From Abelmoschus esculentus (lineage: Eukaryota > Streptophyta > Magnoliopsida > Malvales > Malvaceae), in NCBI GenBank assembly GCA_035048815.1, contig JAUCBN010000026.1:15883001-15947000 (forward strand): a stretch of DNA of 64,000 nt, given 5' to 3'. The position numbers and the translations under genes were made by a program. Under the pieces are notes generated by a model. It saw only the letters and a list, made by a program, of their open reading frames with translations, made no database searches and had not been told where the DNA came from. Shown here one piece after another: positions 1-11,400 of this stretch. How positions within the stretch are numbered: the stretch's first letter is position 1; the number at the start of each line of letters is the position of its first letter.

Positions 1-122
1 ACACCATTGTCAGCTTCCGACACTGAAACCCTAATCTCTCTTACATTCCGTGAACCAAACACACCTTTAATGCCTTGCCAGATTTTTAAGCCAAAGAGAT
101 TTTTGTGGAACTCTTGTTTTCT
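1..122 (-). other. Possible partial coding frame at left edge
   Basis: Read on the minus strand, about 40 codons stay open from an in-frame TAG at 123-125 to the window edge, and the AG of that TAG could serve as a splice acceptor. The translation has a natural-looking mix (for example the stretch KIWQGIKGVFGSRNVREI) but I recognise no family. A TATA-like run at about 329-345 and a GA-rich stretch near 290-310 would suit a minus-strand promoter. It could equally be chance or a leader. Confidence 0.15.
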
Positions 123-908
123 CTAACACACATGGAAATGGTCCACTCTCCTCTGGCAATGCCAGATTCTATACTAGTAGTAATAATAATGCTTTTGTAC
201 CATATTGATGCCATTAACCATTCTCTGTTTGATAGCTTTTGTTATTAACTGGGGGCTTTTTCCTGGACCACATCTTTGTTTTGCCTTTAAAGCTCTTTCT
301 CTCTCTTTAATTAACCCAAGAAACCTCCCAAAGTATATATAAAAAATAAATGTATAAAAGCTAAAAAAAACATTTTTGCTCTTATTATTTTTTTAACCGA
401 TTTAACTCTAAATATTTTATTCTGAATAAAATAACTTACTTACGGATGAAAATAATTAGTCAGTTAAAAATAAATAACTCGAAATGACATAATAAGGACA
501 AATATGTCGATTTTACAAAATGACATACTTTAAAAATTAATTTTACAAAATTATATAAAATATAAAATTATTTTTTCTACTAACATATCATTTTATCAAG
601 TCATTTCAAACCTTTTACCGTTAGTTGATTAACCGTTTTCAAACAAAAAAAAAGTATTTTATCCTTAAAATAAACTACGTCATGTAATACTAAACTTTAA
701 GCATTGTTTTGTACTTTTATTTATACAAATCGACTCTAAATTTGATCATTTGTAGCACTAAACTTTAGGGTGACTTCGAGGGTTCTTATTTTTTGTTCAT
801 TTACATTTGGCATTCGAATTGAAATAAATTTGAAGGTATCAAATTTTATGGTGAAATCAGTTTTGAATTTAAGCAAATGGAGTAGGGTTTTGATATTGAA
901 TTGATGAA
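123..908. other. Intergenic, AT-rich
   Basis: No supported gene. The left part, to about 360, is of more balanced composition and may be leader or promoter DNA of a gene beyond the left edge. From 360 on it is AT-rich with many stops in all frames. The short minus-strand open frame at 736-951 is the antisense of the LOG relic and is not a gene. Confidence 0.5.
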
Positions 909-1449
909 GGTGGATACGGAACTCTCGAAGAACTTCTTGAAGTAATAACATGGGCTCAACTCGGAATACATGATAAACCAGTAATATTTTCTTTTTTCTC
1001 TTTGATTTTTTTTTTAATTTTATCTTGATACAATAGTACTAAATTAGTGTATTCGAATCTATAATCTTTAAAAAATATTAATTAAATTAAAAATAGATAA
1101 AAATTTTCGATTCGATTAAACAAGGTTGAGAATAGTGCAGGTTGGATTGTTGAACGTGGATGGATATTACAATTCATTGTTGTCGTTCATCGACAAAGCA
1201 GTGGAGGAAGGTTTCATCTCTCCTAATGCACGACATATCCTTGTATCTGCTCCAACTCCCCATGACTTGGTCAAATCCATGGAGGTTTACTTTCTTCCCA
1301 TCTCCGTCCTCATGTTTAAAATCCGTGATTATCCTTCTAAACATAAATTAAACCCATTAATACAATTGATATATTTAATTACACACACCGAAGGTATTGT
1401 TTTTCTTATAATTTTGTTATGGATAGTGGTAGATTATGTGTATTGTACG

Positions 1450-1605
1450 GTACGGGTGTTCAAAATCGGTCTAATAGGTATCCGACGGTCCAATAAACTT
1501 ATAAAACAAGTTAAAAAAGATGTTGAAACATAGTAATAATATAGTATTGATATTAGATTTATTGAGTCACTCGGTACCCATTGGACCAGTTTTGAACACC
1601 CCTAC
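1450..1605. mobile_element. Small MITE in LOG-relic intron
   Basis: About 155 bp with inverted ends: the left end reads GTACGGGTGTTCAAAATCGGT and the reverse complement of the right end reads GTAGGGGTGTTCAAAACTGGT, allowing a few mismatches. A short TGTA on each side may be the target duplication. No coding capacity. Confidence 0.55.
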
Positions 1606-1611
1606 TGTATG

Positions 1612-1790
1612 GTGGGTCTGTGACTACCCTGAATTTTTTTAAGTTCACATATTTATCTTCAATTTTCTTAACTTTTATGAACTAGTTTTTAAAATTTTTA
1701 ATATTTATGACTTGTGCTTATCCTGAAATTTTAAGATTTTATCTGTATTTTTTCTTAAAAATATCGTTCGATCCGCCACTAATCATGTAG
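1612..1790. mobile_element. Short TIR element, family 1, copy 1
   Basis: An AT-rich stretch of roughly 180 bp, clearly alike in order and wording to 3955-4154 (shared blocks around ttaacttttatgaactag and cgatccgccact). The right end preserves the terminal GGATC motif on the reverse strand. The left end is decayed. It lies directly beside the 1450-1605 element in the same intron. Confidence 0.45.
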
Positions 1791-2229
1791 TCTAAGTCAT
1801 ATGGAGTAAATCTAGGTGTTAATTCATCATGAATTGTTTGTAAACAGGAGTATGAAGCACAACATGAAGGAGTTGCATCAAAGCTAAGTTGGGAGATGGA
1901 AGAGTTAGCAAAATATGAGCAATGTAGGTGAAACATTTAGCAGATCAACGAATGTTCCTTGGATGGGATTTCTTTAGTTTAATTTCACCATTTTTCTTTA
2001 GTTTCTCATATTGAAGTTGTTGTCAAGGTAAAATTTTGATGAACTAAAAATTTTTCCATCAATTCCAATAAAGGGAAAGATTTTTTTTCAAAAGTTTAAT
2101 ATAATTTAGTTTTAAAATGATATTACAATTAACAATAATAAATCATAACTAAAAATTATTTTTTTAGATGTATTGTTAACTGTGAGATCGATTTAAACTA
2201 AATTATATTAGTCTTTTGGGTAAAATAAA

Positions 2230-3040
2230 GACATAAAGATAATTTTAACCCTTAACGTTTATAGTTTTTATCATTTTGGCCCTTATTCTTTTTTAGGGAT
2301 AAATTTAGCCCTTAATCTATATCTTTTTAACAAATATCTTATTTTTTAACTAGCTTGATGAGTGGACCGTTAAAAATTTAACGATGATACATATATATGG
2401 AATATAAATTTTAAATGATATGACATGTAACCTATCAAATACATATATATAATATATAATTTTATTCTAATATAAAATATAAAATAATTAAAATTTAAAT
2501 AAAATATTAAAAATAATTAATTCTAAAATAAAAAGGCTACTAAAATTAATTAACTAATTAATTAATTTAGAATAAAATAAAAAATATTAACTCTACTATA
2601 AAATATAAAATAAAATATTAACAAAATATTAATTAATTAGTTAATTAATTATCCTAAAATAATAAATAATTTATTATTAATTAATTAATTAATTTTAAAA
2701 TAAAATATTATCTTAACCCTAAGTACGATAATAGTTTTTTATTTTAGAATTAATTAATTTTTAATATTTTATTTGAAGTTTAATTATTTTATATTGAAAT
2801 AAAATTATATTTCATATATATATATATACGTATTTGGTAGGTTACATGTTATGTCATTTAAAATTATATTCCATATATATGTATCATCGTTAAATTTTTA
2901 ACGATCCAGTCATCAAACTAGTTAAAAAATAAAATATTTGTTAAAAAGATAAAAGTTAAGGGCTAAATTTATCCCCAAAAAGAATAAGATCAAAATGATA
3001 AAAATTATAAAAGTTAAAAGTTAAAATTATCTTTAATCCT
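2230..3040. mobile_element. Fold-back (MULE-like) MITE, copy 1
   Basis: A near-complete inverted repeat of about 810 bp. The left arm begins gacataaagataattttaac and the right arm ends with its reverse complement, and arm similarity continues past 250 bp (blocks ccttaacgttt, gggataaatttagcccttaa, taacgatgatacatatatat). AAAATAAA occurs exactly on both sides (2222-2229 and 3041-3048), an 8-bp target duplication. Long inverted arms with 8-9 bp duplications fit a Mutator-like MITE, though hAT (8 bp) cannot be excluded. There is no transposase; the element is non-autonomous. A second copy lies at 5950-6704. Confidence 0.8.
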
Positions 3041-3048
3041 AAAATAAA

Positions 3049-3954
3049 TTAATTTTAACGTTGATATTAATCGACAATGTCTCTGTTCATCGAAACTTTG
3101 ATCTCGGAGGTAGTTTTAAATTTGTGAAACTATGGTTCTTTTGGAGAATAAAACTTTAATACGTTGTATCAATATTTCTTGATGTCAATGTCGTAATGAA
3201 ATTGAATAAAAAAAATAATGATTATAATAAAAAATAATTAAAATTTAATGATTGTGATGATAATATTTTGATTTTATTGCTTAAAGTAAAAAATACTCTA
3301 AAATTTTAATCACTATTAATGTAGTTTACCCTATTACTAATAATAGGCTTAATGTTCGAGAGACCTAAAACTTTTAAAATTCTATCAAGCCCTTGAAGTT
3401 TTTTCACTCAATGTCATCCTCATATCCAAAAATTAACCGGTTTAACCATTTGATTAACGGATTTTGTTGATAATATTTTGACAATTCATCTTATAGATGT
3501 AATAATCCACGTGTGAATGATGACGTATCTAAATGTGTTTATTTAATCTTTAAGAATATATAAATTTTATTTTTTTTTATTTTTTTAGAATATTAAACAA
3601 ACCCTCAAAACTTTAAAAAATATTAATGAAATTTTTATTTTTTAACGTGGATCACCATGTTGGTATTATCACAATCAACGATAAATTCTATTAATTTAAG
3701 AATTTAATTGATTTATTTTTAAAAGTTCAGTTATTTCGTAAGTCTTAATCGTTAATAATAAAAAACGAGTTATAAAGACTCGAATACTTATAACATCCCT
3801 CCATTCAACACGTTGAGAACAAAAACATACAAATAAGTCTATGAAACACCCACAAAAGATACCAAAAATGTCACTCAATGCCTAACATTCAACCACAACC
3901 AAGATCAAGGAATAACAACTTTTCATATTCGGAACTCTCCAATCCACCTATATT
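3049..3954. other. Intergenic, AT-rich
   Basis: No gene supported. The stretch 3345-3620 has the wording of a common interspersed plant repeat, but I could not define its ends. Short open frames here are chance. Confidence 0.5.
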
Positions 3955-4154
3955 CAGTGACGGACGCAGGTTATACATAGGATGAACACAGACCCATCTT
4001 AAAATTTTTAAAGTTTACACATTCGTTTTTAATTTTTTAAAACTTTTATAAATTAGTCCTTAAATTTTTTAATATTTCTGAGTTATGTCCATCGTAAGAT
4101 CGATTTTAAAATTTTATGTATACCCATACTAATATTTTTCTGGATCTGTCAGTA
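3955..4154. mobile_element. Short TIR element, family 1, copy 2
   Basis: About 200 bp with inverted ends: left cagtgacggacgcagg, right tctggatctgtcagta (reverse complement tactgacagatccaga). The interior matches 1612-1790 in the same orientation. A third copy at 30219-30403 is in the opposite orientation. Non-coding. Confidence 0.6.
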
Positions 4155-4794
4155 CCTATATTCCGTGGCAAATAACTCACAAATCATAACCCTGTTTAAT
4201 TTATTCATCTCAACACATAAATGCCTCATGTGAAACCTATAAATGAACATGATTCAAATGTCATAATTAAACAATATAAGTCAATGTCTGTCCTAACAAC
4301 CCTAGCTTGTCTATTTCTTTTGAGATAATTAAGGAGGGAATATCAAAATATCATGTGACCTTAACCAGTCTGCCTTGAAGAAATGCCACCATCCCACTAA
4401 CACAGTTTTGTATAAACACACACTCTAATTATGACCAATTCAGCTTGACTTGCCCATTTTGTTTAGAATAAACATGGATAATATGAAAAATAATGGGAGA
4501 TAAGATATGCACATGGACTGAACATAGACTTTTGGTTCAAAAATTGGGAGATTTTTCTCATTTTTTGTTAGGTAATATACAACTATGGAAATGGCAGTGG
4601 CACACATCATAGATATATTGGTTCAAATCTTTGCTTGTGTGGATTCCACTGATACAGAAGGGGTGCTCAAAGTTGACTTTAGGGTTTTGACCAAGTTGGA
4701 AATAAAAAATATATATCGTCTCTGATTCATTAAACCCTAACCACAACCCTTAACCTTAAATCATAAACCCTCTAAAATTCACTAATTTAAGGTG

Positions 4795-4930
4795 GAGGCA
4801 CAGACCATCCAGTCTCAGTGGTTAAAGGAACGGCTATTGTTCTTGAGGTCACGAGTTTAAGCATCAATAATGTCAGCACAATGATTGAGTGATTAATATT
4901 TAATGGTTGAGAGTATACTTTAGAATCAAG
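4795..4930 (+). mobile_element. tRNA-like SINE head, probably degenerate
   Basis: The segment has the layout of an RNA polymerase III internal promoter: a box A-like tctcagtggttaaagg near 4815-4830 and a box B-like ggtcacgagtttaagc near 4847-4862, about 30 bases apart. This is the usual head of plant tRNA-derived SINEs. No poly(A) or T-rich tail or target duplication was identified. The flanks from 4155 to 4794 contain no gene that I can support. Confidence 0.35.
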
Positions 4931-5949
4931 GACAAAACTAGGATCAAACATTAAGAGAGGTAAAGATCTATTAAGCTTTTAAATATAAAAATTGAGATAG
5001 AAAAAACCTTATTTATTACTATTTAAACTAAACTCACATATAATTATACCAAAAAAATATTGAGAGAGATTCATATACAACGTAGTTTCGTCCCTGTCTA
5101 GAACAGATACTATTATAATCGTAATAGTTGATTGAAAAAATTTCTTCCATTTAAGATATAAAGAGATTTTTAATGAGCTTCAAAATTATAAATCTAATTT
5201 TTTATATAATTTTTATTTATAATAAAATTATATACAGAAAAAATATTAAAAAATGATAAAGTGGGAGAGAGATAATTTAGTGTTAATTAACGTCATAAAG
5301 AAAATGAGTTAAGAGCGGGAGAGAGAGAGATCTAAGAATTCGTATTAATTATTGTTATGTTGTCATTTGCACGTGTGTCAGATCTAATTTGCATGTTCTT
5401 ACGTTTTATGTGAGGCAGTAATTATCATAATTATGACCTGTTTGAAAATTAGGCTGTAGTAACAATGACATGCATTAATGTTTTTAAAAGAATTAAGAAA
5501 TATAATTAGACTTTGGTATACATGTTTAAACGACCATCATAATTTATAAATAAAAATTAATATAAATATGCACGTAATTATACTAATTTAATCTTACCCT
5601 TGATGCTTGAATAAACTTAGGTATGAGGCTCCCTCCATTTTTATCTATGAATCTCGAAATATTTGTCTAAATAATTTAAATAATATAAAATTATAATCAT
5701 CAAAAAAAATTTACGATAATTTTTTGTGATAATTTTATTATAAAAAATAAAACATCAAATCTTTCGTTAACATTAAGATTTAAGTATATTGATAAATGAG
5801 TCGGTTTTAATCCGAAAGATCTATGTGACATGTAACATTTATTAAGTCATTATTCAGTCCAAGATTCAAACATTATTTACTTTTCTTTCTTTCTTAATTC
5901 TTAGTCCCTCTTCGTCCTCATTCTTTATTCTTTGATCCATTTAATTTTT
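4931..5949. other. Intergenic, nothing recognised
   Basis: Very AT-rich sequence with stops in every frame. Only a short GA run near 5315-5332 stands out. Confidence 0.5.
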
Positions 5950-6704
5950 GGTATAAAGATAATTTTAATTCTTAACGTTTATAATTTTTGTCGTTTTGGT
6001 CCTTATTTTTTGGGGGGATAAATTTAGCCCTTAACCTAATCTTTTTGATAAATAGTTTATTTTTAACTATTATGATAACTGGATCGTTAAAAATCTAACA
6101 ATGATGACATGCCATATATGATAATATATTTTAAATGACATGGCATCTAACCTATTAAATATATATATGAAATATAATTTTATTCCAATATAAAATATAA
6201 AATAATTAAAATTCAAATAAAATTTTAAAAATTAATTAATTCTAAAAATAAAAGGCTATTAAACATTCTCAACCCTAACTATGATAGAATTAAAGTCCTA
6301 TCTTAAAAAAATATGAACATAGTTCGAAATTAATTATTTTTTTAGGTAGGATTTTAATTCTATCGTAGTTAGGGTTAAGAATGTTTAATAGTATTTTATT
6401 TTAGAATTAATTAATTTTTTAATATTTTATTTGAATTTTAATTATTTTATATTTTGTATTAGAATAAAATTATATTATATATATATGTATTTGATAGGTT
6501 AGATGCCATGTTATTTAAAATATATTATCATATATATATATAACATGTCATCATTGTTAGATTTTTAACGGTCTAGTTACCAAGGTGTTAAAAAATAAGT
6601 TATTTGTCAAAAAGATATAGGTTAAGGGCTAAATTTATCTCAAAAAAATAAGGGCCAAAACGACAAAAATTATAAACGTTAAGAGTTAAAATTATCTTTA
6701 TGCC
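5950..6704. mobile_element. Fold-back (MULE-like) MITE, copy 2
   Basis: About 755 bp, the same family as 2230-3040. The left end reads ggtataaagataattttaat and the right end is the inverse of ggcataaagataattttaac. The arms stay complementary almost to the centre near 6327, where cctaactatgatagaatt faces its inverse aattctatcgtagttagg. The 9-mer TTAATTTTT flanks both ends exactly (5941-5949 and 6705-6713). A 9-bp duplication with long inverted arms is the Mutator signature. Non-coding. Confidence 0.82.
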
Positions 6705-6814
6705 TTAATTTTTTAGTTAATTAAAAAATTTGTTAACTCTTAATACGATTGATATCATCGATACTACAACAATATGAATTCGAGCAAATCTAAAATCATG
6801 GGTTTTTTTTTTTT

Positions 6815-6945
6815 CACTACAGCCAAAATTAACTTTTACCAATATTTTTTACAGCGTTTTATAAAAAAAATATAGTAAAATTGTATCTAAAAATCATATA
6901 TTTAACGACGTTTTCGAAAAACGCTACTAAAACTCACCGTTATTC
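6815..6945 (+). mobile_element. CACTA (En/Spm)-like terminal fragment
   Basis: The segment starts CACTACAGCCAAAATTA after a T-run and is followed by sub-terminal repeats of the kind gcgttttataaa and acgttttcgaaaaacgctac. CACTA elements begin CACTAC and carry such repeated GCGTTTT/AAAACGC blocks just inside. No matching opposite end or transposase was found within the window, so only an end fragment or a solo relic is claimed. Confidence 0.5.
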
Positions 6946-7010
6946 AACTTTTGCACACAGTTTGGCAAGAAGCCATTAACAATGAGAATGAGCTTGCTGC
7001 AATATTCATT

Positions 7011-7128
7011 TACGTATGAACTCAGCTACTAATTCATAAATACATACGTTTTGTATGTACGTATGAACCCCTCATTCTACGTATGAACTCAGCTACTAAT
7101 TCATAAATACATACGTTTTGTATCGTAT
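7011..7128. repeat. Direct repeat, 67-bp period
   Basis: The block tacgtatgaactcagctact and its continuation through catacgttttgtat occurs at 7011 and again at 7078. Each unit also contains tacgtatg and its near inverse catacgt, so a small hairpin is possible. The function is unknown. Confidence 0.8.
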
Positions 7129-8302
7129 ACTCAAATCTTTGCTTGCCCTAATATACCTTCCTTGTCGACAACTCCACGCGGATCAATCTGTCTACTTTAT
7201 AGCCATTGACAGCATATTTTTTGTTTGAAACCGAAGGTTAAAAGGCTGTTTGTCTCTCTTTTGCTTCATTTGCTGAACAAGAAAAGGGCAGGTCCTTCGA
7301 AACTCATTTTCTATAGGACCAGAACGTCTGTGTTGTCTTTTTTGAACAATTAACTTCACTTCTATTTCACCTAATTGTGGTTTTAGGACTACAATTTGCT
7401 AAACATTGTGGTTTCAGTCTTAAATTTGACATATTTGGTTCCACTCTTTCTTAATAAGTTCAAATTAATTACACTGTTTTTAGTCATTTATTATGTTTTT
7501 TTATTATTAATTATTAAGTATAACACAAATAAAAATCTTTTGCCTGTAATCATGATTTCATTTACGTTCTAAACACTAAACCTCAAATCTTAAAAATATA
7601 CTTCATCATTAATTTCTTAAACCCTAACCTTAAACTATAAACTTACTATTTTAAAATAGGACACCAAAAAAATATAATAAAAGGCAGACAATTTTCACCG
7701 ATATAAAGTCGGGTATCGGAACATTTGTAAGGGAGAATGTGCGGAGAAATAAGTTATTTAAGATTTGAATTATGCATTTAGTATCGATCACGAACTAAAA
7801 TCATTTTTAATTCTCTTGTGTTATAACTGAATAGAGTTAAGATTAAATATTGTTTTTTACTATCGAAGATATTTTAAAGATAGAAATTCAAATTCTACCA
7901 ATTAAACCCTAAGGACTTAAACCAAATTAAACCATTTAACTTGATCGATCAATTTTGACCAATAAATGGTTCTAAATCTCAGTGTTGAAAAGCTTTGACA
8001 GGGGAATCTTAGAAAATAATACTAAAAGCATATGGGATTATGTGGGTTAGCCCTTTCATACGCCATTAAAATCGGCTTTCTTTAAGAGCTGCCGAAGGGG
8101 CGGCACAGCAAGTGTGAGGCAAGTGAAGGGAACGCGTACACACAATTCATCAATAATTTTGAAAATAACAATATAAATATATATTATGTGCTTGTTAATT
8201 AATTAATTAACTTTATTAATAATAAACGTTTAGTCCCCATGTGACCTTCTCGCTGCATTTCTCGTTGACTACGTATCTTTCACTTTTTTATGTGTTTCTC
8301 CA
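7129..8302. other. Intergenic region upstream of the glycosyltransferase gene
   Basis: No gene is supported. It probably includes the upstream promoter of the gene at 8412. The block 8041-8145 (cggctttctttaagagctgc and on) is clearly less AT-rich than its surroundings and may be regulatory. Confidence 0.4.
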
Positions 8303-8316
8303 TTTATATATATACC
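8303..8316 (+). promoter_or_regulatory. TATA box for the glycosyltransferase gene
   Basis: TTTATATATATACC lies about 100 bases before the start codon at 8412. That would place transcription start near 8340 and give a leader of about 70 bases. Confidence 0.5.
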
Positions 8317-8411
8317 ATGGCATAGCATCCAGTGCTCATCGCCACCACCTGTTTCCTTCATCTTCGAACTCGAATCCTTTGATAAGGAGTTTCAGTTTTG
8401 GTTAGGTAAAA

Positions 8412-11400
8412 ATGGGGTTTGCTCGGAATCCGAATACGCGAAGTGGGGATTTCTTGGAAGGAATGTTTAGTGATTATGTCGGAGGAAGAGCTAAGGTGAA
8501 GGCCTTGAAAAGCTCCCCTACTCGGCTTGTCACGGCTCTTACCTGCCTGCAATTCGCCTTTGCGGTGTACGCAACGTTCCTTTTGTATTACATGAGTCCG
8601 GCGGTTGATTTAAGGACGAAACCGGACTTTGCTTGGGCCACAAGGATCGCGAGGAACATGAAACAGTTGATTGTCACACCACATGTTCTCAGTCGATATC
8701 AAGAGGTGAGCTCTTCGCTCATTGGAGCTGAAGTCCCTCCGATTATGCCCTCCGAAGTTTGCGAGCACGAGACGATTGATTTCGTGCAGAAGAAGTCCAA
8801 TGATGCTCAAATGATCAAGCTGAAGAGGGAGTTGTATGATGAGATACTGGATTTCCAAGGCAAGAACATTGGTACTGAAACTCTAGCTGAGCTAATGGCA
8901 ATGAAATCGAAGTGGGATTTGCGCGGTATAACCCGACCGAAAGTGACCGTGCTGTTGAACCATTTCAAGAGGAAAACACTATGTTCCCAGCTTGATTCTT
9001 TGCTGCAACAAACACTTCCATTCCATCAAGTTTGGGTGCTTTCGTTCGGGAGTCCGAACGAACAGTCACTAAAACGAATCGTTGATAGCTACAACGATTC
9101 GAGGATCAGCTTCATCAGTTCGAGCTATGATTTCAAGTACTACGGCAGGTTCCAAATGGCTTTACAAACAGATGCCGATCTTGTATACATCCTCGACGAC
9201 GACATGATTCCCGGGAAGAAAATGCTACAGATTTTATCCCATGTAGCAGGGACAGAAAAGTATCAGAACTCTGTACTGGGCAGCATAGGCAGGATCTTGC
9301 CTTTCAGACAAAAGGATTTCACATTCCCAAGCTATAGGAAATTCCGATCGAAAGAGGCCGGACTTTACTTACCCGACCCTGCCTACGACATCACCATCGA
9401 TAAAATCGTGCAGGTCGATTTCCTTTCGAGTTCATGGTTCTTGTCTGCTGAACTTGTCAAGACACTTTTCATTGAAACACCTTTCACTTTCATGACCGGT
9501 GAAGATCTTCACCTTAGGTACGTTTTTACCATCACTGAAAGCTCTTATAAAACATGGGTCTTTACTGAATATGATGACATTTGATTATTATATAATGCAT
9601 TTCAATTCCATCACTAAGTATGATTTAACTTGATTTGAGGAAATATTGATTTCAGCATAGAGACTAGAGAGTTCTCTACATGTTTGATGAAATGTGTTAA
9701 AGAATATATTAGTTATCATTTTAGTATAGTAAATCTCGTTTAAGGAAAATGGTGGAATATTTTATATATGGGTTGCAGTAATGGAAGGATTCTTAGTATC
9801 ATGTTTCCACTACTGATATTCCTGCAATCACTTATTTGTCTTTTCCAAATCATTTTCTTGCATATAATGCATATGTTTAATTTATGGAGTGAAGTGGACT
9901 TTGCTGGAAAAATGGCACTTACTTTTAAGATTCTTTAAAGCATTTTCTTAGACATTATTAAGCTATAGATTAATCTGACACTTCATTCTTTTTTGAAGTA
10001 TTCAATTCTTGTATTTGTTGCACATGCAGACCTGGATATAAAGATATCTTGAAAGATTCTTCATCTCCATGAAAACTTAGAAAATTTAGAACCTTTTTTT
10101 GTTTTGATCGGTTAAACTATTAATTCTAATCTGACTCCGATTAATCCGAAACCAAATTCGATATTCAGTCTGATTTGATCGTAAAAAGTTAATAACCATA
10201 AATTGTCAACCTATAGCAAAAGTAACAGAAACTCGAACAAGTAAACCTGAAAGAACCCAAATCAAGTATAGTGATTTTTTTTCAAGCTTCTGATGGTGTT
10301 ATAATTTGGTTGCAGCTATCAGCTTCAAAAGTACAGAAATGCAGGCTCATTTGTGCTTCCAGTTGACCCTACTGACAAAGAAACTTGGGGTGATAGTGAA
10401 CATAGGCTTGCATATGTGTCAGAAACCACTGTGATTTTCAAGGACATAGTCCAAGTAAGAGACGATCAATGGTGGAGGGCATTAACTACTGGTTATGTGA
10501 CTCAGTGGGCTGCAATGTATTCTCAAAAGATTGATGCTCTCTTTTACGCTCACTCAGTCGATGAGGTCAAGGCACTTGCACCATTGCTCGAAAAGTTTCG
10601 GTCCACTGTTGGCAAGAAGGCTTACATTGTAGTCTCTGGGGGCGATTTCTGCCCTTGTGAAGATGCTGCCGCCGCTCTGAAATGGCCAAAGCTGGTTTGT
10701 AAAGAGAGAAGGTTTAAGATTTTCGATTTGCAAATAGGAGCGATTTCAGGAACATCGAACTCTGAGGTCCCGGTTCTGCAAGCAGTGTACTCTAGTATGA
10801 GAGGGTTGATCAAAATGCATAACCCCAGTGTGGTGATCACAGTGGCAGACATTGATTCCAATGTGAAGAAAGCTTTGAAGATGGCATCCGAGACGAATAC
10901 AAACGGTACTGCACTGGTCCTTTTACCTAGACCTTCGGTCTCAAAGGTTCTATGGATGGCTGATCTAAGATCAACTGCATTACCAAGTAAGTGCATACAT
11001 ACACGCACACATATATATATATATATATATATATTATAATTGATGAAAAAACATCTAAATGATCGTTTATGAATTGCAGATTGGAACAAGATGAGACTAT
11101 CTATCAGCATAATCACTCAAAACCGGGCTCAATCGCTAACAAGGCTTCTTAAAGCTCTGAGTAATGCCTACTATATTGGAGATGAGATTCCTATCAGCTT
11201 CAACATGGATAGCAAAGTGGATGAGGAAACCATTAAACTTGTAGATTCATTTGAGTGGCCTCATGGACCTAAAACCCTGAGGAGGAGGATCATTCAAGGG
11301 GGGCTCATTCGAGCAGTTAGTGAGAGTTGGTACCCGACATCCGATGATGACTACGGCCTACTACTAGAGGACGACATCGAAGTCTCTCCGTATTATTACC

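Larger units (their letters stand above)
909..1931 (+). pseudogene. LOG-like: LOG-type cytokinin phosphoribohydrolase relic
   Basis: This is the C-terminal half of a LONELY GUY enzyme, which releases active cytokinin bases from their riboside monophosphates in the cytosol. Three exons join in frame: 909-980 (GGYGTLEELLEVITWAQLG, the nucleotide-binding PGGYGTxEE motif with its Pro lost), 1141-1284 (VGLLNVDGYYNSLLSFIDKA) and 1848-1931 (ending SKLSWEMEEL, then a TGA at 1929-1931). Splice sites are intact (gtaata...gcag, gtttac...acag). Upstream of 909 the expected ADAFIALP segment is recognisable only with two stops and small indels, and no N-terminal exons (substrate-binding region) are found. 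The third intron holds two small transposon copies. It is best read as a truncated gene copy decaying at its 5' end. The intact downstream exons suggest the truncation is not ancient. Confidence 0.8.

Noticed and set aside
10622..11116. 164-codon minus-strand frame over glycosyltransferase exons 2-3
   Set aside because: It crosses a confirmed intron including the (AT)12 run and is antisense to conserved coding.
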